Shown one piece after another: positions 45,488-57,331 of a stretch of DNA of 64,000 nucleotides. Under the pieces are notes generated by a model. That model was not told the DNA's origin. It saw only the letters and a program-made list of their open reading frames with translations, and did not search any database. Source of the stretch: an uncultured Gellertiella sp. (GTDB taxonomy: Bacteria > Pseudomonadota > Alphaproteobacteria > Rhizobiales > Rhizobiaceae); NCBI RefSeq assembly GCF_963457605.1, contig NZ_OY735139.1:1240001-1304000 (forward strand), given 5' to 3'. Each line of letters starts with the position of its first letter. Within the stretch, counting starts at the first letter, position 1. A program made the position numbers and the translations under genes.

Positions 45488-46615
45488 ATGATCATGTGGC
45501 ATGGACTGGGACTTCCCTCGGGTTGTATGCAATTTCTGAAAGCACGTGGTGGCAATTTCGCCTTTACCACGGCGATCATGCTGCCGGTGCTGGTCGGAAC
45601 GATCGGTCTCGCCATCGATTCTGCCCATCTCTTCCAGTTCCGCAACAGCCTGCAGCAGGCCGCCGATTCCGCTACCCTGGCGACGTCGTCCAAGTTGGGA
45701 TCCACCGCCAGCGCCACCCAAAGCGAGGCCGAGATCCTGGCAAAGCAGTTTCTCGCCGGACAGATGCAGAACCAGATGCAGGAAGAATCGGCCTCTTCCG
45801 CAAGCAAGCCGCAAATGGTCGGCGATCCCTCCGTCGCCGTTGAAATAGACCAATCAAACCCCGGTTCGAAACGTTTCGCCGTGACCATGTCCGTCGCCTA
45901 TGACGTACCGCTGAGCGCGTTTTCCCGCGCCATCGGCCTCGACAAGATGCGGGTTTCCGTCAACAGCATCTCGGAAAGCTCGATCCAGACCCGGGCACCG
46001 CTGTCGCTCTATTTCGTTCTCGACAAGTCGGGCTCGATGAGCGACTACACCACCTCCGGCATCACCAAGATCCAGTCGCTGAAAATTGCCGCCAACACCC
46101 TGCTCGACCAGCTGGACACAGCCGACCCCACCCAGAAATATGTCCGCACCGGTGCGGTGGCCTATAGCCACATCATGCGCACCCCCACGGCGCTGGCCTG
46201 GGGGACCTGGGGCGCACGAATCTACATCAACAATCTCAATCCGGGCGGCAACACCGATTCCGGCCAGCCGACCGTGAAGGCCTATACCAGTCTTGCCGCC
46301 GGCTCCGAAAACGCCGCCCACCAGGCACGCAACGGCCAGATCCCGACCAAGATCATCCTGCTGATGACCGATGGTGAAAACAACGTCGCCAGCGCCGACC
46401 AGACCACGCTTTCTGCCTGCACCAATGCCAAGAACGACGGCATGCTGATCTATACCGTCGCCCTGATGGCGCCACCGGCCGGGCAGTCCTTGCTCAGTCA
46501 GTGCGCCTCCGGGCCGACCTATTACTTCGAAGCGGAAAATACCCAGCAACTGGTCGACGCCTTCAAGGCAATCGGCGAGCGTGCTGCGGACCAGGCCACC
46601 CGTCTCACGAACTGA
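45488..46615 (+). CDS. TadG-like protein with von Willebrand factor A domain, copy 1
   Basis: The 375-residue protein begins with a TadE/TadG-type segment: a basic stretch, GGNFAFTTAIMLPVLVGTIGLAIDSAHLF as the membrane helix (residues 21-49), then FRNSLQQAADSATLATSS. The rest is exported and contains a VWA domain with the metal site FVLDKSGSMSDY and TDGENNV. Such proteins act in Flp/Tad pilus assembly or as surface adhesins. A near-paralogue follows at 46803. The frame starts at 45488 but Met14 could also be used; neither has a clear ribosome site. A terminator separates the copies. Confidence 0.82.
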   Translation: MIMWHGLGLPSGCMQFLKARGGNFAFTTAIMLPVLVGTIGLAIDSAHLFQFRNSLQQAADSATLATSSKLGSTASATQSEAEILAKQFLAGQMQNQMQEESASSASKPQMVGDPSVAVEIDQSNPGSKRFAVTMSVAYDVPLSAFSRAIGLDKMRVSVNSISESSIQTRAPLSLYFVLDKSGSMSDYTTSGITKIQSLKIAANTLLDQLDTADPTQKYVRTGAVAYSHIMRTPTALAWGTWGARIYINNLNPGGNTDSGQPTVKAYTSLAAGSENAAHQARNGQIPTKIILLMTDGENNVASADQTTLSACTNAKNDGMLIYTVALMAPPAGQSLLSQCASGPTYYFEAENTQQLVDAFKAIGERAADQATRLTN

Positions 46616-46641
46616 TTGCCTTCCCCCGGTGCAAACCACCC

Positions 46642-46670
46642 GCCACCGCTTTCCAAAAGCGGTGGCTTTT
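46642..46670 (+). terminator. Intrinsic terminator between the two TadG-like genes
   Basis: GCCACCGCTTT (46642-46652) pairs perfectly with AAAGCGGTGGC (46656-46666) followed by TTTT. The two paralogues are therefore probably transcribed separately. Confidence 0.85.
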
Positions 46671-46802
46671 CTGCATTCTGGAGGCATGGAACGCTTCATA
46701 TACTTATCTGGAGTTGATTAAATTTTTAGCGTTCCTCTCAACCGGAATGCAACCTGTGTATCCTATGATGGTCCTATCCTAAATGAGATAGGGAACAACG
46801 CG

Positions 46803-47978
46803 ATGAGTGCGTTACATCAGGTCCTCGGCTGCATCAGGCGGCTGAAGGAGGACATGTCGGGTAATTTTGCCATTACCACCGCCTTTGTTATACCTGTCCT
46901 GATCGGCGTTGCCGGTCTGGCCATCGACACGACCAATCTGGTGATGTTCAAGAACAAGCTGCAGACGGCTGCCGACACGGCGACGCTTGCAGGTGCTTCA
47001 GCAATGGCCTCCCAGGCAAAGACGGCCGATGATGCCAGGCTGCTCTCCCTCCAGTTCCTCAATGGCCAGATCAACAACGGCTCGCCGACGATCACGCCGG
47101 CCAACAAGGATCAGTTTCCCTCGCTGAGTTTCACGCCCGCAGTGACGGTGACCACCGAGCCCTTCAACGTCACGGGCAAGAAATTTACGGTGGCGATGAC
47201 CACCAGCTACACGGTGCCGCTCAGCCCGCTGGCCCGGGTTTTCGGTTTCGAATCGGCAACCGTGAAGGTGGCGAGCACCTCGCAAAGCACAACCGAAACC
47301 AAGAACGCCCTGTCGATGTATTTCGTCCTCGACCGCTCGGGTTCGATGGCGGACTATACCAACACGACCTACAATTCGACCTGCTATGACCGGCGCGGGC
47401 GGCCTTTCAACTGCACGGCCTATTACACCAAGATCGACTCGCTGAAGCTTGCGACCGCATCGCTGCTGACCCAGCTTTCGACCGCCGATCCGCAGAAGAA
47501 ATATGTCCGCATCGGCGCGGTCTCCTATGACCTGGCGATGGGGACACCGCTGGCACTGAACTGGGGGACGTCGGGCGTGTCCACCTATGTCAACGCACTG
47601 ACCGCCAGCGGCGGCACCAGCTCGACGCTTGCCTTCCAGCAGGCCGTCACCCGGCTGACGGCCACCACCGAGGATGCGGCCCACAAGACCATGAATGGCC
47701 AGGTGCCGTCGAAATACATCGTGTTCATGACCGACGGCGAAAACAACTATTCCGCCGACGATGTGACCACCAAGGCGGCCTGCGACACGGCCAGGGCCAA
47801 GAAGATCGAGGTCTTTACCGTCGCCTTCATGGCACCGGCGGTCGGCAAGGCACTGCTTGGTTACTGCGCCACCGATGCCAACCATTATTTCGCCGCCGAA
47901 GATACGACCGATCTGGTCAAGGCTTTCAAGACGATTGGCGACAAGGCGGCGCAACAGCTGACCATCCTGACCAATTGA
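46803..47978 (+). CDS. TadG-like protein with von Willebrand factor A domain, copy 2
   Basis: This 391-residue protein is a paralogue of the gene before it. It shares SGNFAITTAFVIPVLIGVAG (membrane helix), DTTNLVMFKNKLQTAADTAT, YFVLDRSGSMADY, KYVRIGAVSYD, FMTDGENNY and the end AFKTIGDKAAQQLTILTN (the first copy ends in a matching RAADQATRLTN). A 20-residue insert after the metal site (about 187-206) contains two Cys (STCYDRR and FNCTAYY) and is absent from copy 1. No other tad/cpa pilus genes lie in the window, so a pilus role is only inferred. Confidence 0.83.
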   Translation: MSALHQVLGCIRRLKEDMSGNFAITTAFVIPVLIGVAGLAIDTTNLVMFKNKLQTAADTATLAGASAMASQAKTADDARLLSLQFLNGQINNGSPTITPANKDQFPSLSFTPAVTVTTEPFNVTGKKFTVAMTTSYTVPLSPLARVFGFESATVKVASTSQSTTETKNALSMYFVLDRSGSMADYTNTTYNSTCYDRRGRPFNCTAYYTKIDSLKLATASLLTQLSTADPQKKYVRIGAVSYDLAMGTPLALNWGTSGVSTYVNALTASGGTSSTLAFQQAVTRLTATTEDAAHKTMNGQVPSKYIVFMTDGENNYSADDVTTKAACDTARAKKIEVFTVAFMAPAVGKALLGYCATDANHYFAAEDTTDLVKAFKTIGDKAAQQLTILTN

Positions 47979-48110
47979 GCCCTCCCGTTGAAGCGCGGCG
48001 CATCCTGTACGATTGATCAGGGCCGCGCTTTCGCTCCTGTATTGCCGCATGCAGGCAATCGTTCAACCGAGTGCGATTGAACGCCACATGCCTGATGGGC
48101 GGACCCTCAA

Positions 48111-48147
48111 TCCCGCCCGGTTTCCACCGGGCGGGACTGGCTTTTTG
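48111..48147 (+). terminator. Intrinsic terminator upstream of glgP
   Basis: TCCCGCCCGGT (48111-48121) pairs with ACCGGGCGGGA (48126-48136), followed after a short gap by CTTTTTG. It closes the transcript of the second TadG-like gene. The rest of the 285-base gap to glgP holds nothing further that I can identify. Confidence 0.8.
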
Positions 48148-48263
48148 TCCCACGGTCGTGGCGTGCGGGATTGTCGTGCGGAATTGGAATTAAATCGGTT
48201 TTATTCCACCGATTCTTGGTCTAACGTCATGCTGCAAGAGCAAGGACGAATAGAGCCCCCAAT

Positions 48264-50726
48264 ATGAATTCTTCGACAAAGCCTGACATCCCATCGCCTG
48301 CCCCGCGCGTTTCAAGCCCGGACGTGCTTGCCGCCGAAATCATCGAAACCCTCACCTACCGGATCGGCAAGGATGCCAAGGTTGCCAAGCCGCATGACTG
48401 GCTGACGGCGACCATTCTGGTCATCCGCGACCGGATCATCGACCGATGGATGCAGTCGACGCGCAAGGCTTACGAGACCAATGCAAAACGGGTCTATTAC
48501 CTGTCGCTGGAATTTCTGATCGGTCGCCTGATGCGCGACGCGGTGTCCAATCTCGGCCTGATGACCGAGACCCGCCAGGCGCTTGCCTCGCTTGGCGTCG
48601 ATCTCGACATCATCGCCGGCCTTGAGCCCGATGCAGCGCTTGGAAACGGCGGCCTTGGCCGCCTCGCCGCCTGCTTCATGGAATCGATGGCAAGCGTCGA
48701 CATTCCCGCCTATGGCTATGGCATCCGCTACATGCACGGCCTCTTCCGCCAGCAGATGTCGGATGGCTGGCAGGTGGAACTGCCGGAAACCTGGCTCGCC
48801 CATGGCAATCCCTGGGAATTCGAGCGGCGCGAAAGCTCCTACGAAATCGGTTTTGGCGGTTCGGTCGATACGATCGGCAGCTATGACGAGGCACCGCGCT
48901 ACGTCTGGAAACCCGCCGAACGGGTGATCGCCACGGCCTATGACACGCCTGTCGTCGGCTGGCGGGCGCAGCGGGTCAACACGCTGCGGCTCTGGACCGC
49001 CCAGCCGATCGACCCGATCCTGCTCGATGCCTTCAATGCCGGCGACCATATCGGCGCGCTGCGGGAAAGCAACAAGGCGGAATCGCTGGCCCGCGTTCTC
49101 TATCCCGCCGATGCGACACCGGCCGGCCAGGAGTTGCGGCTGCGGCAGGAATATTTCTTCTCCTCCGCCTCGCTGCAGGACATCCTGCGCCGCCATCTCC
49201 AGCAATATCCGGATTTCCGGTCGTTGCCGGACAAGGTGTCGATCCAGCTCAACGACACCCATCCCGCCGTCTCGGTCGCCGAACTGATGCGGCTGCTGAT
49301 GGATGTGCACCATCTCGATTTCGTCGAGGCCTGGGACATTACCTGGCGCACCTTCAGCTACACCAATCACACGCTGCTGCCGGAAGCGCTGGAAAGCTGG
49401 CCGGTGCCGCTGTTCGAGCGGCTGTTGCCACGCCACATGCAGATCGTCTATGCGATCAACGCCCATATTCTCGTCGATGCCCGCAAGGGCCAGGGCCTTT
49501 CCGATGCGGAAATCCGCTCGATTTCGCTGATCGACGAGACAGGTGACCGGCGGGTGCGGATGGGCAACCTTGCCTTTACCGGCTCGCACAGCATCAATGG
49601 CGTCTCCGCGCTTCATACCGAGCTGATGAAGGAAACGGTGTTTGCCGACCTGCACAAGCTCTATCCGACCCGGATCAACAACAAGACCAACGGCATCACG
49701 CCCCGCCGCTGGCTGATGCAATGCAATCCCGGCCTGACGGCGCTGATCCGCGAGGCCATCGGCGACAAGTTCATGGACGACGCCGATGAATTGCAGGCGC
49801 TGAATGCCTTTGCCGAGGACCGGGCCTTCCAGGAAAAATTCGCGGCCATCAAGCGGACGAACAAGGAGGCGCTCTCCAACCTCGTCGGCAACCGCATGGG
49901 CGTGCGCATCGATCCCGCCGCGATGTTCGACATCCAGATCAAGCGTATCCATGAATACAAGCGCCAGTTGCTCAACATCATCGAGGCGGTGGCGCTCTAT
50001 GACCAGATCCGCTCGCGGCCCGAACTCGACTGGACGCCGAGGGTCAAGCTGTTTGCCGGCAAGGCGGCACCGAGCTATCACAATGCCAAGCTGATCATCA
50101 AGCTCGCCAATGATGTCGCCCGGGTGATCAACAATGATCCGTCGGTGCGCGGCCTGCTCAAGGTCGTGTTCATCCCGAACTACAATGTCTCGCTGGCCGA
50201 GGTGATGGTGCCCGCTGCCGATCTGTCCGAACAGATCTCGACCGCAGGTATGGAAGCGTCGGGTACCGGCAACATGAAGTTCGCGCTGAACGGTGCACTG
50301 ACCATCGGCACGCTCGACGGCGCCAATGTGGAAATGCGCGATTGCGTCGGTGCCGACAACATCATCATCTTCGGCCTGACCGCCGAGGAAGTGGCGAAAA
50401 AGCGGGCCGATGGCCACGATCCCCGCCCGATCATCGAAGCCTCGAAGGAACTGTCGCAGGCGCTCGCCGCCATAGCCTCCGGCGTGTTTTCGCCCGATGA
50501 TCGAAGCCGCTTCACCAGCCTGGTCGATGGGCTCTACAGCCACGACTGGTTCATGGTGGCAGCCGATTTCGATGCCTATGCCAAGGCCCAGCGCGACGTG
50601 GATTGCCTCTGGGCAAACCCGGAAAGCTGGAATGCCAAGACCATTCGCAACACCGCCCGGATGGGATGGTTCTCTTCGGACCGGACCATCCGCCAATATG
50701 CCAAAGAGATCTGGAGAGCCGGATGA
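48264..50726 (+). CDS. glgP: Glycogen phosphorylase
   Basis: GlgP releases glucose-1-phosphate from glycogen. The 820-residue PLP enzyme has the family blocks YYLSLEFLIGRLM, DAALGNGGLGRLAACFMESMA, QLNDTHPAVSVAELMRLL, NNKTNGITPRRWL, and EASGTGNMKFALNGALTIGT, the last holding the PLP-binding lysine. Length is standard. It opens the glycogen operon; its stop overlaps the glgB start as ATGA. Confidence 0.97.
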   Translation: MNSSTKPDIPSPAPRVSSPDVLAAEIIETLTYRIGKDAKVAKPHDWLTATILVIRDRIIDRWMQSTRKAYETNAKRVYYLSLEFLIGRLMRDAVSNLGLMTETRQALASLGVDLDIIAGLEPDAALGNGGLGRLAACFMESMASVDIPAYGYGIRYMHGLFRQQMSDGWQVELPETWLAHGNPWEFERRESSYEIGFGGSVDTIGSYDEAPRYVWKPAERVIATAYDTPVVGWRAQRVNTLRLWTAQPIDPILLDAFNAGDHIGALRESNKAESLARVLYPADATPAGQELRLRQEYFFSSASLQDILRRHLQQYPDFRSLPDKVSIQLNDTHPAVSVAELMRLLMDVHHLDFVEAWDITWRTFSYTNHTLLPEALESWPVPLFERLLPRHMQIVYAINAHILVDARKGQGLSDAEIRSISLIDETGDRRVRMGNLAFTGSHSINGVSALHTELMKETVFADLHKLYPTRINNKTNGITPRRWLMQCNPGLTALIREAIGDKFMDDADELQALNAFAEDRAFQEKFAAIKRTNKEALSNLVGNRMGVRIDPAAMFDIQIKRIHEYKRQLLNIIEAVALYDQIRSRPELDWTPRVKLFAGKAAPSYHNAKLIIKLANDVARVINNDPSVRGLLKVVFIPNYNVSLAEVMVPAADLSEQISTAGMEASGTGNMKFALNGALTIGTLDGANVEMRDCVGADNIIIFGLTAEEVAKKRADGHDPRPIIEASKELSQALAAIASGVFSPDDRSRFTSLVDGLYSHDWFMVAADFDAYAKAQRDVDCLWANPESWNAKTIRNTARMGWFSSDRTIRQYAKEIWRAG

Positions 50727-52936
50727 CAGAGATGCCGCACCCATCCGACGCAGGAACCCCGGCAGCAGAGCCGCTTGCAACGGATATTGCGGCACTGCTC
50801 GCAGGCGCCCACGGCAACCCGTTTGCCGTGCTTGGCCTGCAGGCCCATATGGACGGCTTTGAAGCCCGCTGCCTCATTCCCGGTGCCGAACGGGTGGAGG
50901 CGGAAACGCTGGATGGCAAGACCGTCGGCCCGCTGGCAAGGCGGCATGAGGGCGGCTTCTTCCAGGGCAAGGTTGCCGTCACCAAACGCCAGCCGCTGCG
51001 CTATCGCGCCTTTCGCGGCGGCGACAGCTGGATGGTATCAGACCCTTACAGCTATGGCCCGATTCTGGGGCCGATGGATGACTATTTCCTCCGGGAAGGC
51101 TCGCATGTGCGGCTGCACGAGAAGATGGGTGCCCATCTTCGAAGGCACGAGGGCTCCGACGGCTGTCATTTTGCCGTCTGGGCCCCCAATGCCCGCCGCG
51201 TCTCGGTGGTCGGGCAATTCAACAGCTGGGATGGCCGCATCCATGTGATGCGCGCGCGCCATGACAGCGGCATCTGGGAAATCTTCCTGCCCGGCATCGG
51301 GCCGAACGAGGCCTACAAATATGAAATCGTCGGGCCGGATGGTGTCGTGCTGCCGCTGAAGGCCGACCCCTTCGCCCGCAAGGCGGAACTGCGACCGCAG
51401 ACGGCCTCGCTCACCACACCCGATCTTGCCCAGATCTGGGACGACGAAGCCCATATGCAGCATTGGGCCAATCTTGACGCCCGCCGCCAGCCGATATCGA
51501 TCTACGAGGTGCATGCCGCCTCCTGGCAGCGGCGCGACGACGGTACCATGCTCTCCTGGGACGAGCTTGGCGACCGGCTGATCCCCTATTGCGTCGACAT
51601 GGGCTTCACCCATATCGAATTCCTGCCGATCACCGAACATCCCTATGATCCGAGCTGGGGCTACCAGACGACCGGTCTCTATGCCCCGACCGCCCGTTTC
51701 GGCGAGCCGGAGGGTTTTGCCCGTTTCGTCAACGGCTGCCACAAGGCGGGTGTCGGCGTCATCCTCGACTGGGTGCCCGCCCATTTCCCGACCGATGCGC
51801 ATGGCCTTGGCCAGTTCGACGGCACCGCGCTCTACGAACATGCCGACCCGCGCAAGGGCTTTCACCCCGACTGGAACACCGCGATCTACAATTTTGGCCG
51901 GACCGAGGTGAAGTCCTACCTGATCAACAACGCGCTCTACTGGCGCGAGATCTTCCATCTCGACGGATTGCGCGTCGATGCGGTCGCCTCGATGCTCTAT
52001 CTCGACTATTCCCGCAAGGAAGGCGAATGGATCCCGAACGAGCACGGTGGCCGGGAAAATCTCGAAGCCGTATCCTTCCTGCAGGAGCTCAATGCCCGCG
52101 TCTACGGCACCCACAAGGGCATCGTCACCATTGCCGAGGAATCGACTTCCTGGCCGAAAGTGTCGCATCCGACCAACGAGGGCGGTCTCGGCTTCGGCTT
52201 CAAGTGGAACATGGGCTTCATGCATGACACGCTGGCCTATCTCGCCCGTGATCCGGTCTACCGCAAGCACCACCACCACGAACTGACCTTCGGCCTGCTC
52301 TATGCCTTCAGCGAGAATTTCGTGCTGCCGCTGTCCCATGACGAGGTCGTGCATGGCAAGGGTTCGCTGGTCGCCAAGATGGCGGGCGACGAATGGCAGA
52401 AATTTGCCAACCTGCGCGCCTTCTACGCCTTCATGTGGGGCTATCCCGGCAAGAAACTGCTGTTCATGGGGCAGGAATTTGCACAGGTCCGCGAATGGAG
52501 CGAAGAGCGCGGCCTTGACTGGGACCTGCTGCAGCACACCCCGCATCACGGCATGAAACAACTGGTGAAGGACCTGAACCACACCTATCGCACCACCGTG
52601 GCGCTGCATGGCCGCGATTGCGAAGGCGACGGTTTCGAATGGCTGGTGGCCGACGACGCGGACCTGTCGATCTATGCCTGGCTGCGCAAGGCACCGGGGG
52701 AAAAGCTGGTCGCCGTCGTCACCAATTTCACGCCGGTCCCGCACCAGCACTATCATCTCCGGCTGCCCGTTGAGGGACAGTGGAAGGAGATCATCAATAC
52801 CGATGCCGGCCTTTATGGCGGATCCGGCATGGGCAATCAGGGCCAGGTAGAAGCCCGCAGACACGCCAGTGGAGATATTACAGCAGAGATGGTCCTGCCA
52901 CCGCTGGCAACCATCATGCTGGAACTTCAAGCATGA
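50723..52936 (+). CDS. glgB: 1,4-alpha-glucan branching enzyme
   Basis: GlgB adds alpha-1,6 branches to growing glycogen. The 737-residue protein has an N1 domain, a CBM48 domain (CHFAVWAPNARRVSVVGQFNSWDG), a GH13 barrel with WGYQTTGLYAPTARFG, nucleophile Asp in LDGLRVDAVASMLYLDY and acid Glu in IVTIAEESTSWP, NFVLPLSHDEVVHGK, and a C-terminal beta domain. I placed the start at 50723, the ATG of the ATGA overlap with glgP; the open frame further upstream is a shadow. The next gene starts 18 bases downstream. Confidence 0.97.
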   Translation: MTEMPHPSDAGTPAAEPLATDIAALLAGAHGNPFAVLGLQAHMDGFEARCLIPGAERVEAETLDGKTVGPLARRHEGGFFQGKVAVTKRQPLRYRAFRGGDSWMVSDPYSYGPILGPMDDYFLREGSHVRLHEKMGAHLRRHEGSDGCHFAVWAPNARRVSVVGQFNSWDGRIHVMRARHDSGIWEIFLPGIGPNEAYKYEIVGPDGVVLPLKADPFARKAELRPQTASLTTPDLAQIWDDEAHMQHWANLDARRQPISIYEVHAASWQRRDDGTMLSWDELGDRLIPYCVDMGFTHIEFLPITEHPYDPSWGYQTTGLYAPTARFGEPEGFARFVNGCHKAGVGVILDWVPAHFPTDAHGLGQFDGTALYEHADPRKGFHPDWNTAIYNFGRTEVKSYLINNALYWREIFHLDGLRVDAVASMLYLDYSRKEGEWIPNEHGGRENLEAVSFLQELNARVYGTHKGIVTIAEESTSWPKVSHPTNEGGLGFGFKWNMGFMHDTLAYLARDPVYRKHHHHELTFGLLYAFSENFVLPLSHDEVVHGKGSLVAKMAGDEWQKFANLRAFYAFMWGYPGKKLLFMGQEFAQVREWSEERGLDWDLLQHTPHHGMKQLVKDLNHTYRTTVALHGRDCEGDGFEWLVADDADLSIYAWLRKAPGEKLVAVVTNFTPVPHQHYHLRLPVEGQWKEIINTDAGLYGGSGMGNQGQVEARRHASGDITAEMVLPPLATIMLELQA

Positions 52937-52954
52937 TCGTATCGGGAGGATCAT

Positions 52955-54217
52955 ATGGTCGAAAAGCGCATACAGCCTCTATCCCGTGATGCCATGGCCT
53001 ATGTTTTGGCCGGAGGCAGGGGTAGCCGTTTGAAAGAATTGACGGATCGCCGGGCAAAGCCTGCGGTCTATTTTGGCGGCAAGGCCCGCATCATTGATTT
53101 CGCACTGTCCAATGCCCTGAATTCCGGCATCCGCCGCATCGGCGTCGCCACCCAGTACAAGGCCCATTCCCTGATCCGTCACCTGCAACGCGGCTGGAAC
53201 TTCTTCAGGCCGGAGCGCAACGAGAGTTTCGACATCCTGCCCGCCAGCCAGCGCGTGTCGGAAACCCAGTGGTATGAAGGCACCGCCGATGCGGTCTACC
53301 AGAACATCGACATCATCGAGCCCTATGCGCCGGAATACATGGTGATCCTGGCGGGCGACCACATCTACAAGATGGACTACGAACTGATGCTCCAGCAGCA
53401 CGTCGATTCCGGGGCCGATGTCACCATCGGCTGCCTGGAAGTGCCGCGCATGGAAGCGACCGGCTTCGGCGTCATGCACGTCAACGACAAGGATGAAATC
53501 ATCGATTTCATCGAGAAACCCGCCGATCCGCCGGGCATTCCCGGCAACGAGAACATGGCGCTTGCCTCGATGGGCATCTATGTCTTCCACACCCGCTTCC
53601 TGATCGAATGCCTGAAGCGCGATGCCGCCGACCCGAATTCCACCCGCGACTTCGGCAAGGACATCATCCCTTACATCGTCCAGCACGGAAAGGCGGTCGC
53701 CCACCGGTTTGCCCGCTCCTGCGTGCGCTCCAGCTTCGAGCGCGAACCCTATTGGCGCGATGTCGGCACCATCGATGCCTACTGGCAGGCCAATATCGAC
53801 CTTACCGACATCGTTCCGGAACTCGACATCTACGACAAGTCCTGGCCGATCTGGACCTATGCGGAAATTACCCCGCCGGCCAAGTTCGTCCATGACGATG
53901 AAAACCGGCGCGGTTCGGCCACCTCCTCGCTGGTGTCGGGCGACTGCATCATCTCCGGTGCACAACTGAACCGCAGCCTGCTGTTTACCGGGGTCAGAGC
54001 CAATTCCTACTCGCGGCTGGAAAATGCGGTCGTGTTGCCCGGCGTGAAGGTCGGTCGGCGCGCCCAGCTGAAGAATGTCGTGATCGACCACGGCGTCACC
54101 ATTCCCGAAGGGCTGGTTGTCGGCGAGGATCTCGAACTCGATGCCCAGCGTTTCCGCCGCTCGGAAAATGGAATATGCCTGATCACGCAGCAAATGATCG
54201 ACAAACTGGGTATCTGA
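52955..54217 (+). CDS. glgC: Glucose-1-phosphate adenylyltransferase
   Basis: GlgC makes ADP-glucose, the committed and allosterically controlled step of glycogen synthesis. The 420-residue protein shows [77 protein letters not shown] and the C-terminal left-handed beta-helix ([20 protein letters not shown]). The spacing [19 protein letters not shown] is that of the Agrobacterium-type enzyme. GGGAGG precedes the ATG. Confidence 0.97.
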   Translation: MVEKRIQPLSRDAMAYVLAGGRGSRLKELTDRRAKPAVYFGGKARIIDFALSNALNSGIRRIGVATQYKAHSLIRHLQRGWNFFRPERNESFDILPASQRVSETQWYEGTADAVYQNIDIIEPYAPEYMVILAGDHIYKMDYELMLQQHVDSGADVTIGCLEVPRMEATGFGVMHVNDKDEIIDFIEKPADPPGIPGNENMALASMGIYVFHTRFLIECLKRDAADPNSTRDFGKDIIPYIVQHGKAVAHRFARSCVRSSFEREPYWRDVGTIDAYWQANIDLTDIVPELDIYDKSWPIWTYAEITPPAKFVHDDENRRGSATSSLVSGDCIISGAQLNRSLLFTGVRANSYSRLENAVVLPGVKVGRRAQLKNVVIDHGVTIPEGLVVGEDLELDAQRFRRSENGICLITQQMIDKLGI

Positions 54218-54221
54218 ACAG

Positions 54222-55664
54222 ATGAACATCCTTTCGGTGGCTTCCGAGGTCTACCCGCTGGTGAAAACCGGCGGGCTGGCCGATGTCGCAGGTGCCCTGC
54301 CGCTTGCCCTCGAAGGGCTGGGGATCAGGACCAGAACCCTGATTCCCGGCTACCCGGCCGTGCTGAAGAAGCTCGAGAACCCGGTGGAGTTGATGCAATT
54401 CCCGGATCTGCTTGGCGAAGGGGCGCGTCTGATTGCCGCGACCTGCCAGGGTCTGGATCTGCTGGTGCTGGATTGCCCTGCCCTGTTCGACCGGTCGGGT
54501 GGCCCCTATGTCGATGAGAACGGGCTGGATTATCCCGACAACTGGAAGCGCTTTGCCGCCCTTTCCCTTGCCGGTGCCGAAATCGCCGCCGGGATCCTGC
54601 CGGATTTTCAGCCGGATCTGGTGCATGCCCATGACTGGCAGGCGGCGATGACCCCGGTCTACATGCGCTATGGTGCCGCCTACGCCGTGCCGAGCATCCT
54701 GACCATCCACAATATCGCCTTTCAGGGCCAGTTCGGCTTTTCGATTTTTGCCGGCCTTCGCCTGCCGCAGCAGGCCTTCTCGGTCGATGGCGTTGAATAT
54801 TACGGCGATGTCTGCTTTCTGAAGGGCGGATTGCAATCGGCCAGTGCCATCACCACCGTCAGCCCGTCCTATGCGGGCGAAATCCTGGTCCCTGCCTTCG
54901 GCATGGGCCTGGAGGGAGTCATCGCTGCCCGCGGGGCCGCCCTGCATGGCATTGTCAACGGCATTGACGCCGCTGTCTGGGACCCCGCCACCGATCCGAT
55001 GATCGCCGCCCCCTATTCCGCCGCATCCTTGAAGGGCCGGGCCCGCAACCGCGAGGCGCTGGCCGGGCATTTTGACCTCGACCGCGACGACGGTCCGATC
55101 TTCTCGATCGTCAGTCGCCTGACCTGGCAGAAAGGCATGGACCTTTTGCCCGCCGTCATCGATGACATCGTCCGTCTGGGCGGCAAGCTGGTCATTCTCG
55201 GCAGCGGTGATGCGGCGCTCGAAAGCGCCATGCTGAGTGCCAGCGCCCGCAATCGCGGGCGGATCGGCATGACCACCGGCTATAACGAACCGCTCTCGCA
55301 CCTGATGCAGGCGGGATCGGACGCCATCCTGGTGCCGTCGCGCTTCGAGCCCTGCGGCCTGACGCAGCTCTATGCGCTGCGCTATGGCTGCGTGCCCGTC
55401 GTTGCCCGCACCGGTGGTCTTGCCGATACCGTGATCGACGCCAACCATGCCGCCATCCAGGCCCGCTGCGCCACGGGCATCCAGTTCGCGCCCGTCACCG
55501 AGGAGGGTTTGCGGCAGGCTATCCACAGGACCTTCCGACTATATGCCGACAAGAAGCTCTGGACGCAGATTCAAAAGCAAGGCATGAAGGCGGACGTTTC
55601 CTGGATGCGGAGCGCCCAGCGCTATGGCGAGCTCTATTCCAGCCTCCTATCAAGAACCGCGTGA
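54222..55664 (+). CDS. glgA: Glycogen synthase (ADP-glucose)
   Basis: GlgA transfers glucose from ADP-glucose to the glycogen chain. The 480-residue GT5 enzyme has the N-terminal substrate loop [68 protein letters not shown] and the C-terminal nucleotide site [18 protein letters not shown]. Length matches the Agrobacterium enzyme. It starts four bases after glgC. Confidence 0.97.
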   Translation: MNILSVASEVYPLVKTGGLADVAGALPLALEGLGIRTRTLIPGYPAVLKKLENPVELMQFPDLLGEGARLIAATCQGLDLLVLDCPALFDRSGGPYVDENGLDYPDNWKRFAALSLAGAEIAAGILPDFQPDLVHAHDWQAAMTPVYMRYGAAYAVPSILTIHNIAFQGQFGFSIFAGLRLPQQAFSVDGVEYYGDVCFLKGGLQSASAITTVSPSYAGEILVPAFGMGLEGVIAARGAALHGIVNGIDAAVWDPATDPMIAAPYSAASLKGRARNREALAGHFDLDRDDGPIFSIVSRLTWQKGMDLLPAVIDDIVRLGGKLVILGSGDAALESAMLSASARNRGRIGMTTGYNEPLSHLMQAGSDAILVPSRFEPCGLTQLYALRYGCVPVVARTGGLADTVIDANHAAIQARCATGIQFAPVTEEGLRQAIHRTFRLYADKKLWTQIQKQGMKADVSWMRSAQRYGELYSSLLSRTA

Positions 55665-57299
<1,635 letters not shown>

Positions 57300-57331
57300 C
57301 ATCGTCCGGGCGCGCGCCGCAAGGAGACCGC

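Noticed and set aside
48312-50795. 827-codon open frame antisense to glgP
   Set aside because: It is a shadow of glgP with His/Arg/Gly-rich low-complexity translation and no known motifs.
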